From contig CM034610.1 of the NCBI GenBank assembly GCA_020091685.1, positions 8,848,948-8,912,947 on the forward strand: a stretch of DNA of 64,000 nt, written 5' to 3'. The notes under the pieces are model-generated. The model worked only from the letters and a program-made list of their open reading frames with translations. It made no database searches and had not been told where the DNA came from. Position numbers and translations under genes: made by a program. This document shows, piece by piece, positions 44,100 to 57,559 of the stretch. This DNA comes from Lutjanus erythropterus (Eukaryota > Chordata > Actinopteri > Lutjaniformes > Lutjanidae). Within the stretch, counting starts at the first letter, position 1, and the number at the start of each line of letters is the position of its first letter.

Positions 44100-46844
44100 G
44101 ACAGAGACGGAGAAGGAGAAAGACGTCTGCTTCTAATTTAAAAGTGCTCCCTGGTTGTCCTCCTCTGGGTCCTAACTCCCCTCTGTGTCGGGGCAGGCCG
44201 CCAAGTGCCTCTTTAAGAAAAACACAAATTAAATTCATAAATAAAACCGTGTGCCTGTGGCTCGCAGGGGAGTGCTGCTTGTTTGCCTTCATCCTTCTTA
44301 TGTGTTGAACAAAAGCCGCTCTCGTGCTCCTCTCTCAATAGAACACCATGTATCTAAATGTAGTTATTGTTTGCACGTCCCACTTGTTATCTTACACAAG
44401 TGTGTTAGATCTTTGTAATGTGTAGCTATGAGAGCCTGGTGGTGGAGTAACATCTGATAGCATGCTTTGATTATTATTAAAGATTGTGTAATAAATTAGG
44501 GGTAGCCAGTATGGATAAAATCAACAATTTTGTATTGCTTTATCAATATATGTTGTGTTAGTAAATTTACAAGAAATTTAATTGAGATTATTCTTCATAA
44601 AGATAAAAATGACAGATGAGAATATGTGTTTATTGACAGAATTCAATGCCTGGCAAATTAGAGTGCTTTGTCATATTGATGCAAAAATCTTTTAAATTAA
44701 ATATTGCCATAAAGCCGTCCTGCTCATTGATTTACAGTATTGTCTGTAATGACCTCATGCAACCAGAGCTATTACAAAGATGCATTGTGTTAATATGCAC
44801 AAAATTTACCATGTTACACTGAATTCTTAAACCTACTAAGAGGAACTTTAATATTTTGTTGCTTTTTGAGGCCCCTGTGGACAAAAGCGGTAGTTTTTCC
44901 ACCGTTTAAATATAACATCTAAAATAAAAATTACCTAAATAAACATCTCCTCACTTCCCCACAACTTATAAGCAACTTTTACCTGGAAAGAAATGTTCCC
45001 ACTGAACAAACCCTAAGACTTTAAACTCTAGTTTTCAATTTCTGTCTCATTCAGCCACAAAAAACGTGTATGATCCCGCTTTCTTTTTGCTAGTTAATCC
45101 AGGACGTTTGTCAGCCATTTGTAGCCATGTTACATTACTTTGTGTTGACAGAGTGCTTCTGTGATGCTCCAGAATAAATTTGCGCAAACATGTCAGTCAC
45201 AAATTTCCCTAAAGCTGAATCTGTGATACACAACTATTACATGAACATGAGGTCAGATGAATGAGCACGCATGCAGTGAATGAACATGCTGAGTGTGCAT
45301 TCCCGATGCTAATACAGGAGAAGGCTGGGGAGGTTTTTGCGAAGCTGCTGGCAATAAAGATGGCAGGCGAGATGTAGTGCTGAGAAATGGTATATAAGCT
45401 AGTTGAGTGACATGATTCTATATACTAGGAAGGTTTATGATTTGACTAAAGAATCTCTAAAGTTTCATTTCCTCCATCTGTCTTAGAGAAAACGTTTTAA
45501 AGCAAAGTGCTGCTGTTTGCCTCTATATCACACACCTGTCCATCAGATGTATGGCTTTTGTTTCTAGCAGTCTCTCGGGGTATTTCCATCGATCACACCC
45601 TCATTACTTTATCCTCCTCCTCCCTCTTTGCTCATCTGTTGTTTCAGCTACCACGGCTGGAGTCAAATTGCTTTGATTGAAATTCCTGAAGGAGATTGAG
45701 AAAGATTGACAAAGTCAGCCGAGCAGGAAACATCATCTGCTCAGCCTGTTTTTTTTTTAAATTCAGTCCCACTGGAGAAAAAAATAATCCTTTTGACAAA
45801 TTTTGACACTTGAGAAAAACAATTTAAGTGAGTGGGAGAAAAAAAAGATGAGCTGTTCTGTGGGGGGAAAAGCAGAGCTGAACGGGAGGCAAAGAACCGT
45901 TTATATAAATGTAATATCAGTGTTGTTCCTACAAGGGCCTGGAGGTCGTTTCTGATGGGCTGGTTTGGTTCAGTGGAGCAACTCATTGGTCATTTCTCTG
46001 TTAGGGAAGTTGCAGAGTTTATCTCCCAGCTCTCAGCGAGGCCCCTTGTGTTGTTGGCTTGTTGGGATCATGTTCACAACTCGTCTGTATTTGCAAAGCT
46101 AATGATAACACTGTCCATCCGCAGACGGGTCAGCATCTGCGTGAGTTTGAATTATTGAGGATCCCATCCCCCCTACAGGAGGTCTAATTGGACATGTTAC
46201 ATGTCATCCCTTGAGAGTAAAGAGAGCCTGTTATCCCTGGAAGTATCATCTTTGACACCTGATCCGGGCTGCCTGTCCTCACCAGACTGAACATGATACT
46301 TAGACCCTGGCACAATGACCAGATGACCTGACCTGCCACCCACACACATACAGGTACACTCACCATACCACCAACACCTGCAGGGCTTGGGAGGTGGGAA
46401 TGACATAACAGTTCAAAGGTCATGTAGCTGAGATGAACATCTCATCTGCTAGCACTGACCATCATTTGTGCTAGTCTGTAGCCAGGGACAGATCTAGTTA
46501 CTGGTGTCTGTATGTCGCATTAGGTTTGGTTAACATAAATCAGGTTGGTTTAGCCTAAAAGCTCGAAATTCTAGGTTTCTACATGGTGCTTTTTGTACAT
46601 ATTAAATAATATATAATATAGTAGTGAAATGCAAAGGTGTTGGTTGGTAGATTTTTATCTTTGGGTTAAAGTTAAAGGTTAAAGTTACATATGTTTTTTA
46701 GCGGGTTATGTGCCACAGTGTTTCTTCAACAACTTGCTGGTTGCCCCATGGTGGTGAAAAGACTCCAGCACTGCACCAATCCAAGATTAGGGTGATTTTG
46801 TTACCACTGACAGATCAAGGTTATCTGTTTTTCCCTGCTTCCAT
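44100..46844. other. intron sequence, nothing recognised
   Basis: AT-rich, with no clear element ends, tandem arrays or splice-flanked frames. Short open frames at 45741-46423 overlap on opposite strands. Confidence 0.4.
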
Positions 46845-47166
46845 CAGTGTTCAACATTAATGTGTTTTTCTTACTTTCCCAGCTGGGCAAGTGGGTCAGA
46901 AATCTACTTGACCAAAGTCAATTTTTACTTGCCCTCATACCAGTTGTTTTATTTATTAGCAGTTATCAAATAGCAACAAAGACTAAAATTAATTGTCATG
47001 TTTAGTCTAGGGTTGCAATGTTTATAAAAATGTCAGAAAATGATGCCACTTTGCATGAAAATGTTTACAACTTTCCCAGTTAGATAAGTAAGTTGCCAGA
47101 CTTACTTGCCCATCAATGCATTTTACTTGCCCTGGGCAAGCAGGAAACCATTATTGTTGAGCCCTG
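46845..47166. mobile_element. 322-bp TIR element with flanking TCCAT repeats
   Basis: Left end CAGTGTTCAACATTAATG and reverse-complemented right end CAGGGCTCAACAATAATG match at 15 of 18 positions. The direct repeat TCCAT flanks it at 46840-46844 and 47167-47171. Internally, CTGGGCAAGTGGGTC and CCCTGGGCAAGCAGG lie in direct orientation with several TTACTTGCC words. CAG ends suggest a hAT-like MITE, though 5 bp is short for that class. Confidence 0.7.
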
Positions 47167-47934
47167 TCCATGTTTTCATGCTAAGCTAAGGAAACTGTCT
47201 CTCAGCTATAGCTTCATATTTAACATACAGAAGTGAGACTGGTGTCGGTCTTCCCATCTAATTCTCAACAAGAAGGTAAAATAGTGTAATTCTCAGAATG
47301 TAGAACTGTTCCTTTAAGGTTATTAATTCAGTAGTTCTGAATTTGGGCCGCCAGTATTTGGAGCAAGTAGCTTGTGAAAAATGTGGTGTGCAAAAGTCAA
47401 TAGTCTAGGCTACACCTGTTATTTTAATGTGTCAGATACATATTAAATCAGTATAATCTGCCCATGTGCTGAATACCTACTGCATGTTATCAGGATTGGC
47501 AGTGCTTTTGTTAGTGGCTCTCAGGTTACTGGGATTCTCAGAGGTCCTTGAGGGGAAGCCCCAGTATAATGAGTAATTGTTCAATCTCCCTATACTTCAA
47601 TTAACTTCAAATTATCCAATTTAATGAGTGTATAAGAATGGCTATTGTAATCATAAGTTTCCCTCCCACCACTATTATCTCCCCACCTACAGCTTAGATA
47701 GTTACAATTCAGCAACACAAATTTTCCCTATCAAATGTCAGTCTGTGATACATGTCCATCCTGGTGTTTAGAGGAAGTGGGCTTGTGATTGTAACGCTGC
47801 TTATTCTGATCTACAGAGCAGCTGGGAAACTGTGGTTGGGGGAGACGAAATGAGTAATGCTCCCCCGTCCCTCATGATGTTGTCCATCCACTCTCTGAAA
47901 TACAGGGGCTAACTAGAACCATTAAATGTTCTTC

Positions 47935-48590
47935 AGGTTCCTGGTCAAACCTTTTATAAAGGTATGACTTGGATCCCTTTCAGAGGGTTCTACCTAGAAC
48001 TCAACATAAACTGTTATACTTCTGGTTTCACCCAGAACCTCCTATGAGAAATTCTATAGGAGAACCCTTCTATGGTGTAGTGGAACCACCTGGAACCCTC
48101 TCTGGAGTTCTATTTTGAATCTTTCCATCTTCTAAGGGTGCCAACAAGAACCCACTGAATGGTTTCCATCAAAAACCCTTTTATATTCCAAGGATTTTAT
48201 CTAGAACCCACCCACCCTGGGAGTCCTACTGCAAACTTATGTTTCAAAGGTTTTATCTAGGAGCCAGACAGGGGATTCTACAGAGAACCCTTTGTATTCC
48301 AAGGGTTTTATCTAAAACCTACCCAGGAGGTTCTACTGAGAACCTTTCTGTGTTTCAAAGTTTTTTTTTCTAGAACTCACCAAGGGTGTTGCCCAAAAAA
48401 CCCTTCTGAATTCCTAGGGTTTTATCTCGTATGCACTCAAGGGTTCTGCTGAGAACCCTTTTATATTCTGAGGATTTGATCTAAAACAGAGAGGTTTTAC
48501 AGATAGCCCTTTTACTTTCCATTGGTTTTATCCAGAACCCACCTAAGTGGTTCTACCAAGAACTCCTTTATATTGTGATACAAAGAATCC
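47935..48590 (+). repeat. degenerate minisatellite, about 55-58 bp unit
   Basis: Unit pattern: TTCCAAGGGTTTTATCTAGAA, then CCCACC, then GGTTCTACTGAGAACCCTTT (each half quoted in part) and TATAT. At least seven consecutive units can be followed from about 48184 to 48590, with more diverged ones before. Because each unit holds both GGTTCTA and TAGAACC, transcripts could fold back within each unit. Confidence 0.75.
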
Positions 48591-49339
48591 TAGACAAGAT
48601 GGGTTCTTTGGATGAAAATGGTTCTTAATGGAACCCTCAGTTGTACAAATAACCCTTGACAACCCCTCTCATCTAAAAAGGGTCCCTCAGAAGCAGATTG
48701 TTTTGGGCAGGATTTCAACCTTTAATTCTAAGAGTGTAGCCTGGATCACAGAATTTTTCTCAACCTACATAAGACCATGACATATCATGGCCTGTAATTC
48801 CCCGCAAAGCCCGTTTACATGAGTCTGTTTGGAACAAACTGTGCTGATGTTGTACACCAGTTTGGGAACAGTGGCATGTCATGGTAGATTAGACCGCTGT
48901 GCCGTTCTTTAGCCATAATGAGCTGCCAGACTGATGAGCAAGACTGAGACGTCTGGGCACTACAAGCACTCTTATAAATCAGGCCCCGTTCTGAATTATT
49001 CAATACATCTCTACCCCAAGGAAATGGAGGGGAAAAAAGGAAGAAAAAGGGGGAAGATATGACCACCAGGGAAGAAACAGAATGAGGCGAAGATGAAAGT
49101 GGGAAAAAATAGAGAGGGCAGAGGTGAGAGATTGCCAGGCGAAAGAGTGCTGGAAGCAAGGAAAGGGTGAAGGGAAGATGACGAGAGATGAAGAGAGGTG
49201 TTTGGTTTTCTCTGAGGAAGGGCGACAGGATTTTAAAGTTGGTGGTGCTTTTTGAAGCATGATAGCCCTTATCTGCAAATGATTTTTTTCCTTTTTGGCC
49301 ACACGAGCACCAGACTCTAGACGGTCCACTGCTTACTTC

Positions 49340-49671
49340 TAACTGTTGGATGGATTGTCAAGAAACTTTAAAACAAATAACCGTGGTCCCTAGAGGATAA
49401 GTCCTAATGACTTTATTGATCCCCAGACTTTTCCTGTAACTCTACCATGTCACTGATATTTTAATTTTTTAGTGAAATGTCTTGAAAACATGGCTGGACT
49501 GCCATAAAATTTGGTGTGGACATACATAATCCCCACAGGATGAATCTTAATACCTTTGATAGATTCTTATGCAGTGCTGACATTCATGGTCTTTGTGATC
49601 TTTGACAATCACCTGACTTTTCATGTATTGCCATCATCAGGTTAAAATTTCAATTTACCCAATACAGTGGT
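49340..49671 (-). repeat. dispersed 'AATCCATCC' repeat, inverted copy
   Basis: On the minus strand it carries the AATCCATCCAACAG-type block. Read on the + strand, CATACATAATCCCCACAGG, ATGAATCTTAATACCTTTG and ACATTCATGGTCTTTGTG recur in the family at 12.2-13.5 kb. It adjoins the GATTAATC-type repeat directly. Confidence 0.55.
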
Positions 49672-49880
49672 GCAACGATTAGTTGATTGATCAATTATTG
49701 ACTGACTATTGAATCAATTACCAACTATTTTGGCAATCAGTGAATCATTGTGAATGTTTTTTAAGCAAAAAATGTGAATATTTCTAGTTTCTGTAGTTTT
49801 ATGTGACAGTAAAGTGAATATCCTTGGGTTGTGGACAAGACAACTGATTTGAAGATATCACCTTGAGCTTTGGGGAAGAT
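49672..49880 (+). repeat. dispersed GATTAATC-type repeat, copy 5, truncated
   Basis: Starts GGTGCAACGATTAGTTGATT as in the 13.5 kb copy and stops about two thirds through, after CACCTTGAGCTTTGGGGAAG. Confidence 0.7.
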
Positions 49881-52800
49881 TACCCACAATGCAACTCAAT
49901 ATTAGTAACATATGAAGCCTTGTTTTGATGTGTTCATGTTTGCCCTGTTGAAGTTAATGTATTTTGCTGTTACAAAATCATCATCAGGAAAATGTTGTGG
50001 AAATCTCATTGACTTGCAGCTTCACTCGCATTCATGAGCTCTGATTTTGTTTCACTTGGTAGCGACTAGATCACCAGCAACACCTAGTGGTAAAATTTGG
50101 TGTTACTGGTCTGGTATTTGGCTCAATATCAAAGTGACCTGCAGTCCTGCTATACCAGCTGCTATAATAAAACAAAATAATGACAAAAAAAAGATCAGTG
50201 TCGCTGGTGTATCGTGTCTGGCTCATAGACAATTGGCAATCGGGATTGGTGCATCCATACTTCATGCTCACAACATGTCAAACCCCTCTGATATAGGTTA
50301 CCAAAGACCTTTACCTTGACAGAACCCTCTTGCCAACTAATACATGTACATGTCTGAGTCTTTAAGATTAAAAGCATGTATTTTAGACCTCAGCTATTAT
50401 CTTGGTTTCTTTATAATGATCATTACAGCCTGACAGAGCAGCTATAGACTCTTGATCTATATAAGCTGCATACTGGTGTTTTAGCTTGGAGCTTCTGTCT
50501 CGTCCCCTTCAGCTTCTTGACCTTTGCTCACAGGCCTTACTTTTTCTCCATTCACCAATCTTTTCATTTTTGATCCTCTATCAATCCCGTCTTTCCGGGC
50601 ACTTTTGTTTTCCTCTCTCTCTCCCTTCCCTCTCCTCTTTCTCAGTAGCTTTTTTCCATTTTTCTGGTATGCTACCTTCCCCCTTCAGCCAGAGTTGCTA
50701 TGGTGATGTGAGTTTTTTTTTTTACATATACTGGGAGCTTCTTCCAATGTTTTTTTTTTCCTTCCCCTTTGTACTGGTTTTTCTTTTGTCTTTTGTTTCT
50801 GACTGGCTGCTTTTCTATGCTGAGGATGCGGCCATTGTTTTGCCTCGGAGAGCTGAGGTGGTGTAGCTGCCGTGTGTGTTTATCAGCTGTGTCTTTCTGT
50901 GAAAGAGCCTGAGGGTGGGTGTGGTTGGGTATAGGAAGGACAGGTATCCTGTTCCTCCTTTCACTGATGTGGCCTTAACACTCCCATCACCTCTACACTT
51001 TCCTCTCATTTTTTCCAATTTTTCTGCCCTTCTGTCTTGCCCTCATTTAGCTTAATTCTCTCCATCTCTTCACCTGTTCCCTCCTCTTCCTCCCTCCATC
51101 CCCTTCTCTCCCCGTCTGTCTACCTCAGCTCTTCTCCTCCATCCACCCACCTAATACTGTCTTTCTCTTTGCAGTCAGCTCATTGAAATATGTGTGTGTG
51201 TGGAACTCACCGGAGTGTTTGCACAGTGGTCTTGCACTCTGCGCAGTGTGTGAAGCTATCTGTGTATCTGTCAGGCTTTTGTGGGCGCAGCACGCCGTCG
51301 CACAGGGAGGCAGGGATGGAGCGGGGAGGAGCTGCGAGGGGAGAATGCAATTTAAGAGAGTGAAAAGCATTTAGGAAAAGAGGGAAACCCCGTCTAGGGA
51401 GGAATGTGGGAAACAAGGTTTGGAACCGAAAAGCTAAAATGAACTGAAGTGAGCTGAGTCATAAAAGAAGAGATTAAGATGAAACTTAGTTGTTCCCTTT
51501 GGGGACATTTTGTTGCTGGCAGCAGTGCAATTAATTTTACAGCAAGGAAACAACAGAAGAAAATCAAATCAAATAACAAAAGCAGGAGATAAAGTAAGCA
51601 ATAAAAAAGCATATAAAGAAGTAGGTAGACTGTAAGGGGTGAACATATGCAAAAACATATAGATTATTCATGTCCTGGAGTTATTAATACACCTCTGACA
51701 CACAAACATCATGTATGATCAATGATTAATCAAAGTTTTATTCTGGACTTAATTGTCCATTTTCTAAGCCCTGCCCCCTTAAACCTGTTTTCCATACCCT
51801 TGGGCACTTGGCACGTCAGCCTGGAATAGCAATCTCCATTACAACAGGGCTACCCACTTGAGGGTGTGTCTTTTAATTAAAGACGAGCTTAGCTCCAGTT
51901 GACCTAACACGAATAAACACTTTAAACACTTTAATTATGAAGCAGCAAAGCAGGAAATGTTTTCATCAGTGGTAGTTTAAGATGGCTCCTATCCAGCTAA
52001 AAGCAAACATAAAACAGTAAAATAAGGTAGATACCTGAAAGTACAAACAGCGACGCATGAGAGAAACTAACTTTCATACCACAGACATTCAGTTAGAAGC
52101 TACAAAAGTACTGAGAGCTGAAAACACAGAGACTAAAAACTCTGCTCTCCTGCACAGACTTGAGTTGAGTCTCGCAACACGGTCTTGCTTGAGGGCGGGT
52201 TGGGCGCACTTTCTCACATAGGAGAGATAGCTAATGTAGGCCTCACGGTTGAATATGCTGTATCTGGCTGACTTTTTAGCGAACTTGTCCACCAAAGCGT
52301 TTCTTCCTGAGGCAAACATATTTTTTGAATTGTCTGCAGTTGGAGCACTGCAAATGTACACTCTGCTACAAACGGCAGACAAGGCATCTATTCTGCTCTG
52401 AGCACTGCACATTCGGTTTTGGGTAAAACATACACTGGTCACTGTCACTTTTTACCAAGGGGTTGGACAGGGTCAAATGGTCAATGGTCCCAAATTGTCA
52501 GGTCAGATAATAAAGGTACGGTAATTTTACTAGAGCAGCACAGTCTGTAAGAGATGGACACTGATGTGTAAAAAAAGCTTCTAATAAACATTAAAACCAG
52601 CACTAAAGATGAAACTTTGACCAGATGAGAAACGTGACATCAGTTATGATTAGGGTGTAAGGAGATACTGACACATCTACACAGAGCAAAGTGAGGACAC
52701 ACCAGAGGTATTGGATATCCTCCTTAATGCAAACTGCAGTATTTAGAAGTGACTTTGCACATAAATAAGGATGTTTGATTTCTTTCTAACCAGGAATATG

Positions 52801-52967
52801 TACCACTGACCTCAAACCACTGCTCTGTACCATTCAGTTAAGATGGACTGGACTATTTTGGCTTTAGTATTTACACTTTCTCCTTTTTCTTGCACAGGCT
52901 TTGCTACAGTTAAACTAATTCATTTGAGCTGGGAACAGATTAACAAAATGTAGCTATGAGTGTGACC
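49881..52967. other. intron sequence with pyrimidine-rich middle
   Basis: No gene recognised. 50500-50790 and 50990-51175 are T/C-rich. An acceptor-like TTTCTCTTTGCAG ends near 51175 without a supported exon after it. A 119-codon minus-strand frame (52089-52448) begins at GTG and matches nothing I know. Confidence 0.35.
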
Positions 52968-53572
52968 GTGCTAAGTATATTACATTTTAGCATACTTAAA
53001 GTGTACTTGAGTCAACGATTAGTTCACTTTAGGTTTGCTATTTAGGAACAACTTATTTTATGCTCAGTATATTTTAGTTGTAATTAAATTGTAGAAAACA
53101 CAATTTTAAGTGTACTTTTATGTGCTAAAGTGGAACACCTTCAAGTACTTAAGTATAGCTTTAAATAAACCTATATTGAAGAGCCATTTTCTAATCATAC
53201 TTATATACACTTCTTCTAAAGAATTGAATTTAAAATACACTTCAATAAAGCATACTGATAGTGTCTTATAAAGGACTTGAAAATAGTTAGACTTCAAAAG
53301 TGAACAAACTTACCAGCATAGGTATTTGCAATTTAGTATACTTTTTAAAAGTACACTAATGTAAAATTAACAGTGAACTTAGAATGAAGTGCACATCTTG
53401 TGAGTACACTGAAACACCACTTAAACTAATGTAGAATCAGTATGTTCATTATTACATTGACATTAAACGTAGTGACATCCATTTTAAGGTACGGTTTTTA
53501 AAAGTACCCTTTAAATATACTTTAAATTATGCAAAAAAGTACAAGTATACTTGCAATAATTGTGTATTTTTA
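52968..53572. repeat. AAGTATACTT-rich dispersed repeat
   Basis: About 600 bases studded with AAGTGTACTT, AAGTATA, TATACTTAAA and AGTACACT words in both orientations, including GTACAAGTATACTTGCAA near the right end. Likely an old palindromic element; terminal repeats are not sharp. Confidence 0.55.
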
Positions 53573-54399
53573 AATATGTTTCTTATTCCTCAGAGTCTGC
53601 AACATTTTTTACCACGGAATGGAAATTAAGAGCAGAAAAATGAATCTATAAAGAGAATAAGAGCTGTCAGAGTGACCTGTGAAGATGAGAAGCAACTGAT
53701 GCGCAAAGACTAAAGCAGAGAAGAAAGGAATTGGTAGACGTAGGCGCACATAATGGAAGCAAGGGACTTCCTCTCTGTGTGTTTGTGTGTGTTTTTGTGT
53801 ATGTGTCTGGGAGCCATGAGGTGTGACCTAACCACAGGTAGTCATGCAGTACTCAAGAGAGCTACAGCAGTGCTAGAGTTAAATCAATAAAAACACACAC
53901 ACGATCACTTTATATAGCCAAAACAGCTGAATTCCTGAACTTTTATTGATTTTAATTAAATCTTCCATTCTTTAATTGGTCCTGACATTTGTTTGCATAT
54001 TGGAATCTCGTGCCGATGTGCTCTGAAGTAAAGAACGCGATCGGTCTTCGTTTCAGAGGCTGTTTTTTCCTGCACGCACGATATTTCTCCCCTCACTATA
54101 TTTATCTCGGCTGCTGCTTCTCCGCCACGCAGACAGCTGAACAACATGAAAGGCCTTTGCCCATCAGACGAACACATGCACGCACCCACGCTCGCACGTG
54201 TAAACACAAACACACATACACACACGCAGGGGCAGAAGCATCAGCTAACTCTCCGTAGAGCTTTTGATCAAAGCCTCATGCTCGTCTTTTCTTTACACAC
54301 GTGCAAAGACAAGTTTAAAAAGTATAACATGAGGGCAGGTATGGAAAGTGTGCATCCAGCTGTTCCCTCAGGTGACGCTAGTAGGTTAGCCTGTACAGA

Positions 54400-54419
54400 T
54401 GTGTGTGTGTGTGTGTGTG
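54400..54419. repeat. (GT)10 microsatellite
   Basis: Short uninterrupted GT run. Confidence 0.9.
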
Positions 54420-54533
54420 CGTCTTGCAAATTCAGCAACACTGAAGGCCTTTAACCCCCTGAGAGGCCTGAGTCAGCAACATCACTGTCAATGAGGTTGA
54501 GGAATATTAGAGCACATGTGTGTGGGTGGATGG

Positions 54534-54567
54534 CGTGTGTGTGTCTGTGTGTGTGTGTGTGTGTGTG
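54534..54567. repeat. (GT)n microsatellite, one interruption
   Basis: GT run of about 34 bases with a single C interruption near 54545. Confidence 0.9.
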
Positions 54568-54735
54568 ATGTTTCATGAAATATGCATCGTTGTCATGCGA
54601 GTACAGGAATGATTGAGTACATGTTTGGTGGGATTGCTGCGTGTGAGTAGGAGTGTGTGTGCCGGATTCTCTTCTTTTGTTCCGGTATTAGTGATTATGC
54701 TTATTATTTGCTCCGCTTACTTCCACCTCCCACAG

Positions 54736-54736
<1 letters not shown>

Positions 54737-54766
<30 letters not shown>
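54737..54766. repeat. (CA)15 microsatellite
   Basis: Uninterrupted CA run of 30 bases. Confidence 0.95.
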
Positions 54767-54769
<3 letters not shown>

Positions 54770-55128
54770 CATCACAGCAGCAACAGACGTAGCAGCATCT
54801 GTTTTGGCATAAATTATGGTTCATGAGAGACAGATAAAGAGATGCAGAGATGGATGGAGGGAGCTTTGTGTTAAATGAATAGCAGGATTGGTGTTAAACG
54901 GATGGCTACACAGTGATTTTAACGAATACGTCTTCCAGCCTGACTGCTGTTTTACCCAGTCAGACCCGCTCCTGGCTTGAAATTAAGAAAAAGCCAAAGA
55001 TTAGCAAGACGCCAGCTCAGTCACATATTTTGATGATGAAGTAAGATGTGAGGACCTGCTTTTCCTGATATACTGTAATTATTATACTCTTATATAAGAG
55101 GAAGTCCGGCAGCCTGCCTCCTTTGGTT

Positions 55129-55345
55129 AAAGGGCTGGTTCAGCTAAATTGCAAAGAAAACATATTTTCTCACTTAGCTCTTGTGGTGCGTAGCCATGCA
55201 GAGAGTTTTGGTTTCATACACCCACGGTTTATGGTATCTGGCTCAGAGATTTCTGCCGCCACCCTTGTACAATAGAGATAAATGAAATTTTGTTTGGTGG
55301 GGCTATTTTTTTTTTTTTGGTAGAAAGTAGTTCCAATGAAAATAA
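55129..55345. mobile_element. probable one-armed relative of MITE family A
   Basis: AAAGGGCTGGTTCAGCTAAATT then AAAACATATTTTCTCACTTAG (each in part) and GAGTTTTGGTTTCA follow the order of the left arm of the copy at 28.4 kb. No matching right arm is seen, so it is truncated or a relative. Confidence 0.4.
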
Positions 55346-55504
55346 TTGACACTGTGTTCTGCATTTTGCAACCTGTGCTGCTCTCTGCTATGATTTGTAA
55401 TATAGTTTAAAATATCTTAGCATGGGACAGTTGGTTGATCATGTGCCTAATTTTCGCGAGCAGCGACAACACGCATTTCCCATCATGCTTACAGGGCTGG
55501 ACTG

Positions 55505-55720
55505 AGTAGTAAAGTTTAATATTTTCTGTTCCAAAATACAAATACTTGCCTTAGTGTTTTTGCATGGCATGTGAGTACCACAAACAAAACTTGAAGAAGT
55601 TCTGTCTGAGACTCATTATTTGAGTAAAAGTACTGATACCACAATGTAAAAAATACCACATAAGTAATAAGTCAGAAGTACTATCAGCAGCATGTATTTA
55701 AAGAATCAAACATTATGCTG
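55505..55720. repeat. relative of the 'AAGTAC' dispersed repeat
   Basis: Contains AAATACAAATACTTGCC, TTTGAGTAAAAGTACTG and TAAGTCAGAAGTACTA with the spacing of related teleost repeats. Weak match to the copies at 30.6 and 34.1 kb. Confidence 0.35.
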
Positions 55721-56028
55721 AATGGCCCCTTTCAGATTATATTTTATTATTACTTTTTATTATTATATAAGCCTTAACATGTAAGCAACCTTGTGTTCCT
55801 AGCTGAGGAACACAAATGTGGTAAATGTAGTGGAGTAAAAAGAAAAATATTTCCCTCTGAAGTGAAGTGGAGTAGAGTTAGAGAGTAGCATGAGGTGGGA
55901 ACTCTAAAATAAAGTGCTGTAATGAGGGAAATACAAATACACAAAACACATTTTTGCTCAACTTATGAGAAATAGTATGTAACATACATATTTAGTCATT
56001 ATATTTATTTTATTTCAATATATATATG

Positions 56029-56034
<6 letters not shown>

Positions 56035-56066
<32 letters not shown>
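56035..56066. repeat. (TA)16 microsatellite
   Basis: Uninterrupted TA run of about 32 bases, preceded by a shorter TATATATG block. Confidence 0.95.
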
Positions 56067-56068
<2 letters not shown>

Positions 56069-56069
56069 A

Positions 56070-57559
56070 AAGGAAGTGTTAAACTGAAACATTAGTTCAG
56101 CTTAAAGCTCTGTTATATCCAGCTTTACAATGTGTGTATGTATGTGTGTGTGATGGATTGCCTGTGTGAGGAGATGCCATCATTTACTGCCACTGAAAAT
56201 CTGACACGACCCTGCTGTCCCACTGACAAACTGGCCTGGACTATTCTATATGAATGAGTAACTGTATGGTCAATTCTCTTCTTGCGCCTGTGTGTGTGTG
56301 TTCACAGCCCTGCAATGTATGGTGTGTGTGCTGCGTGGTGACTGTATACAGAGGAGTGTGTGTCGTATGTGCGCCTCGTCCTTACACACTTCCTCCCCTG
56401 TGTAATGACGGAGTGTGTCTGTGAGGCAGGTTTGCCTTGCTAAGTATACCTGAGGGAACCCTGCGCTGTGTAGCCTAGCTTTATCATAGCTGACATGCTA
56501 CTATACGTGCTGGTAGAGACAGAGTGTGTATCACCAGCAGACAGCCTTGGTCGACCCCTAATACACTCTCCCGGCTCAGCTTTCAGCGCTACTGCTCAGA
56601 CACAGCCATCCATCACACTTACCTACACACAAACACACACTCACACACATGCATATACTGCAGGGAAACATATACATCATTATATAGACTGTGCAAGCAT
56701 ACAGGGACAGACAAGTAGCTCTGAATGTGAAATGAAAGTAAATAAACACACAAAAAGCACACAATCAAACACACATATGCACAGTTTAAAAAAATAGTAT
56801 CGGAACATCTCTAGAAAAGTCTGCATTGACTTGAAGCACCAGACAGGACCAGATATTGAACCAAACCCTGGTCTTGCATGTCAAAGTCCCGTGCTTTGTG
56901 CGCCCCAGTCATCCGCATAGACCTCCTGTGACTTCTCTGAGGTACAAGAACGTCATGCATCTTTTACTGGACAAACACATCGGCACAAACATAATCCAGG
57001 CAGCAAATGGGTTCAAAATGTATTTGTTACCTCAAATTAGTATAAATGCATCTCATAAGAGGCAGAGTTGAGGAAGAACAGGAGCGCAGAAGTAGAGAGC
57101 TGGATGAGAGGATAAGATAGCTCGGGAGTAAAACATAAATAAAAGTAAAAGAGAGCAGAAAGCTTTAAATGTGGTAAAATAGAGATAGTTGCTGCTGGTA
57201 GCCCACCGCCGCTCTGTGTAAAACAATAAAAGCCGATTCATGTCTACATTCCTCAGCTGGTTGTAAAACCTGCTTGCTTGCTGTAAACGAGGGCTCTGCC
57301 AGTCTCTTTCCCTACATAGGCCTCTTCTTCCTCTTCTTCTTCCTCCTCCTCTTTCCTCTCCTCTCTTCTTTTAGGGCCACTTTACAGATGCACACACTTA
57401 CACAAACACAATCTGATCGAATCACGCTCTGATATCAGGAAATACCTCTAAGCCCAGAACATTCCCCTGATAAAGTGAGCGTGTGTTTGTCTATGTTCAT
57501 ATTTAGCTTTGTGTGTGTGTGTTTGCGTGCGCGTGTGTCTGCGGCGGTTTGACGCACAC
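56070..57559. other. intron sequence, nothing recognised
   Basis: Contains CA-rich patches near 56620-56780 and a CTTCCTCTT tract at 57315-57370. No gene or element ends seen. Confidence 0.4.

Noticed and set aside
52089..52448. 119-codon minus-strand open frame
   Set aside because: Composition is fairly protein-like, but it begins at GTG, has no recognised motif and no splice or promoter context. Could be part of an old repeat; a protein search would decide.
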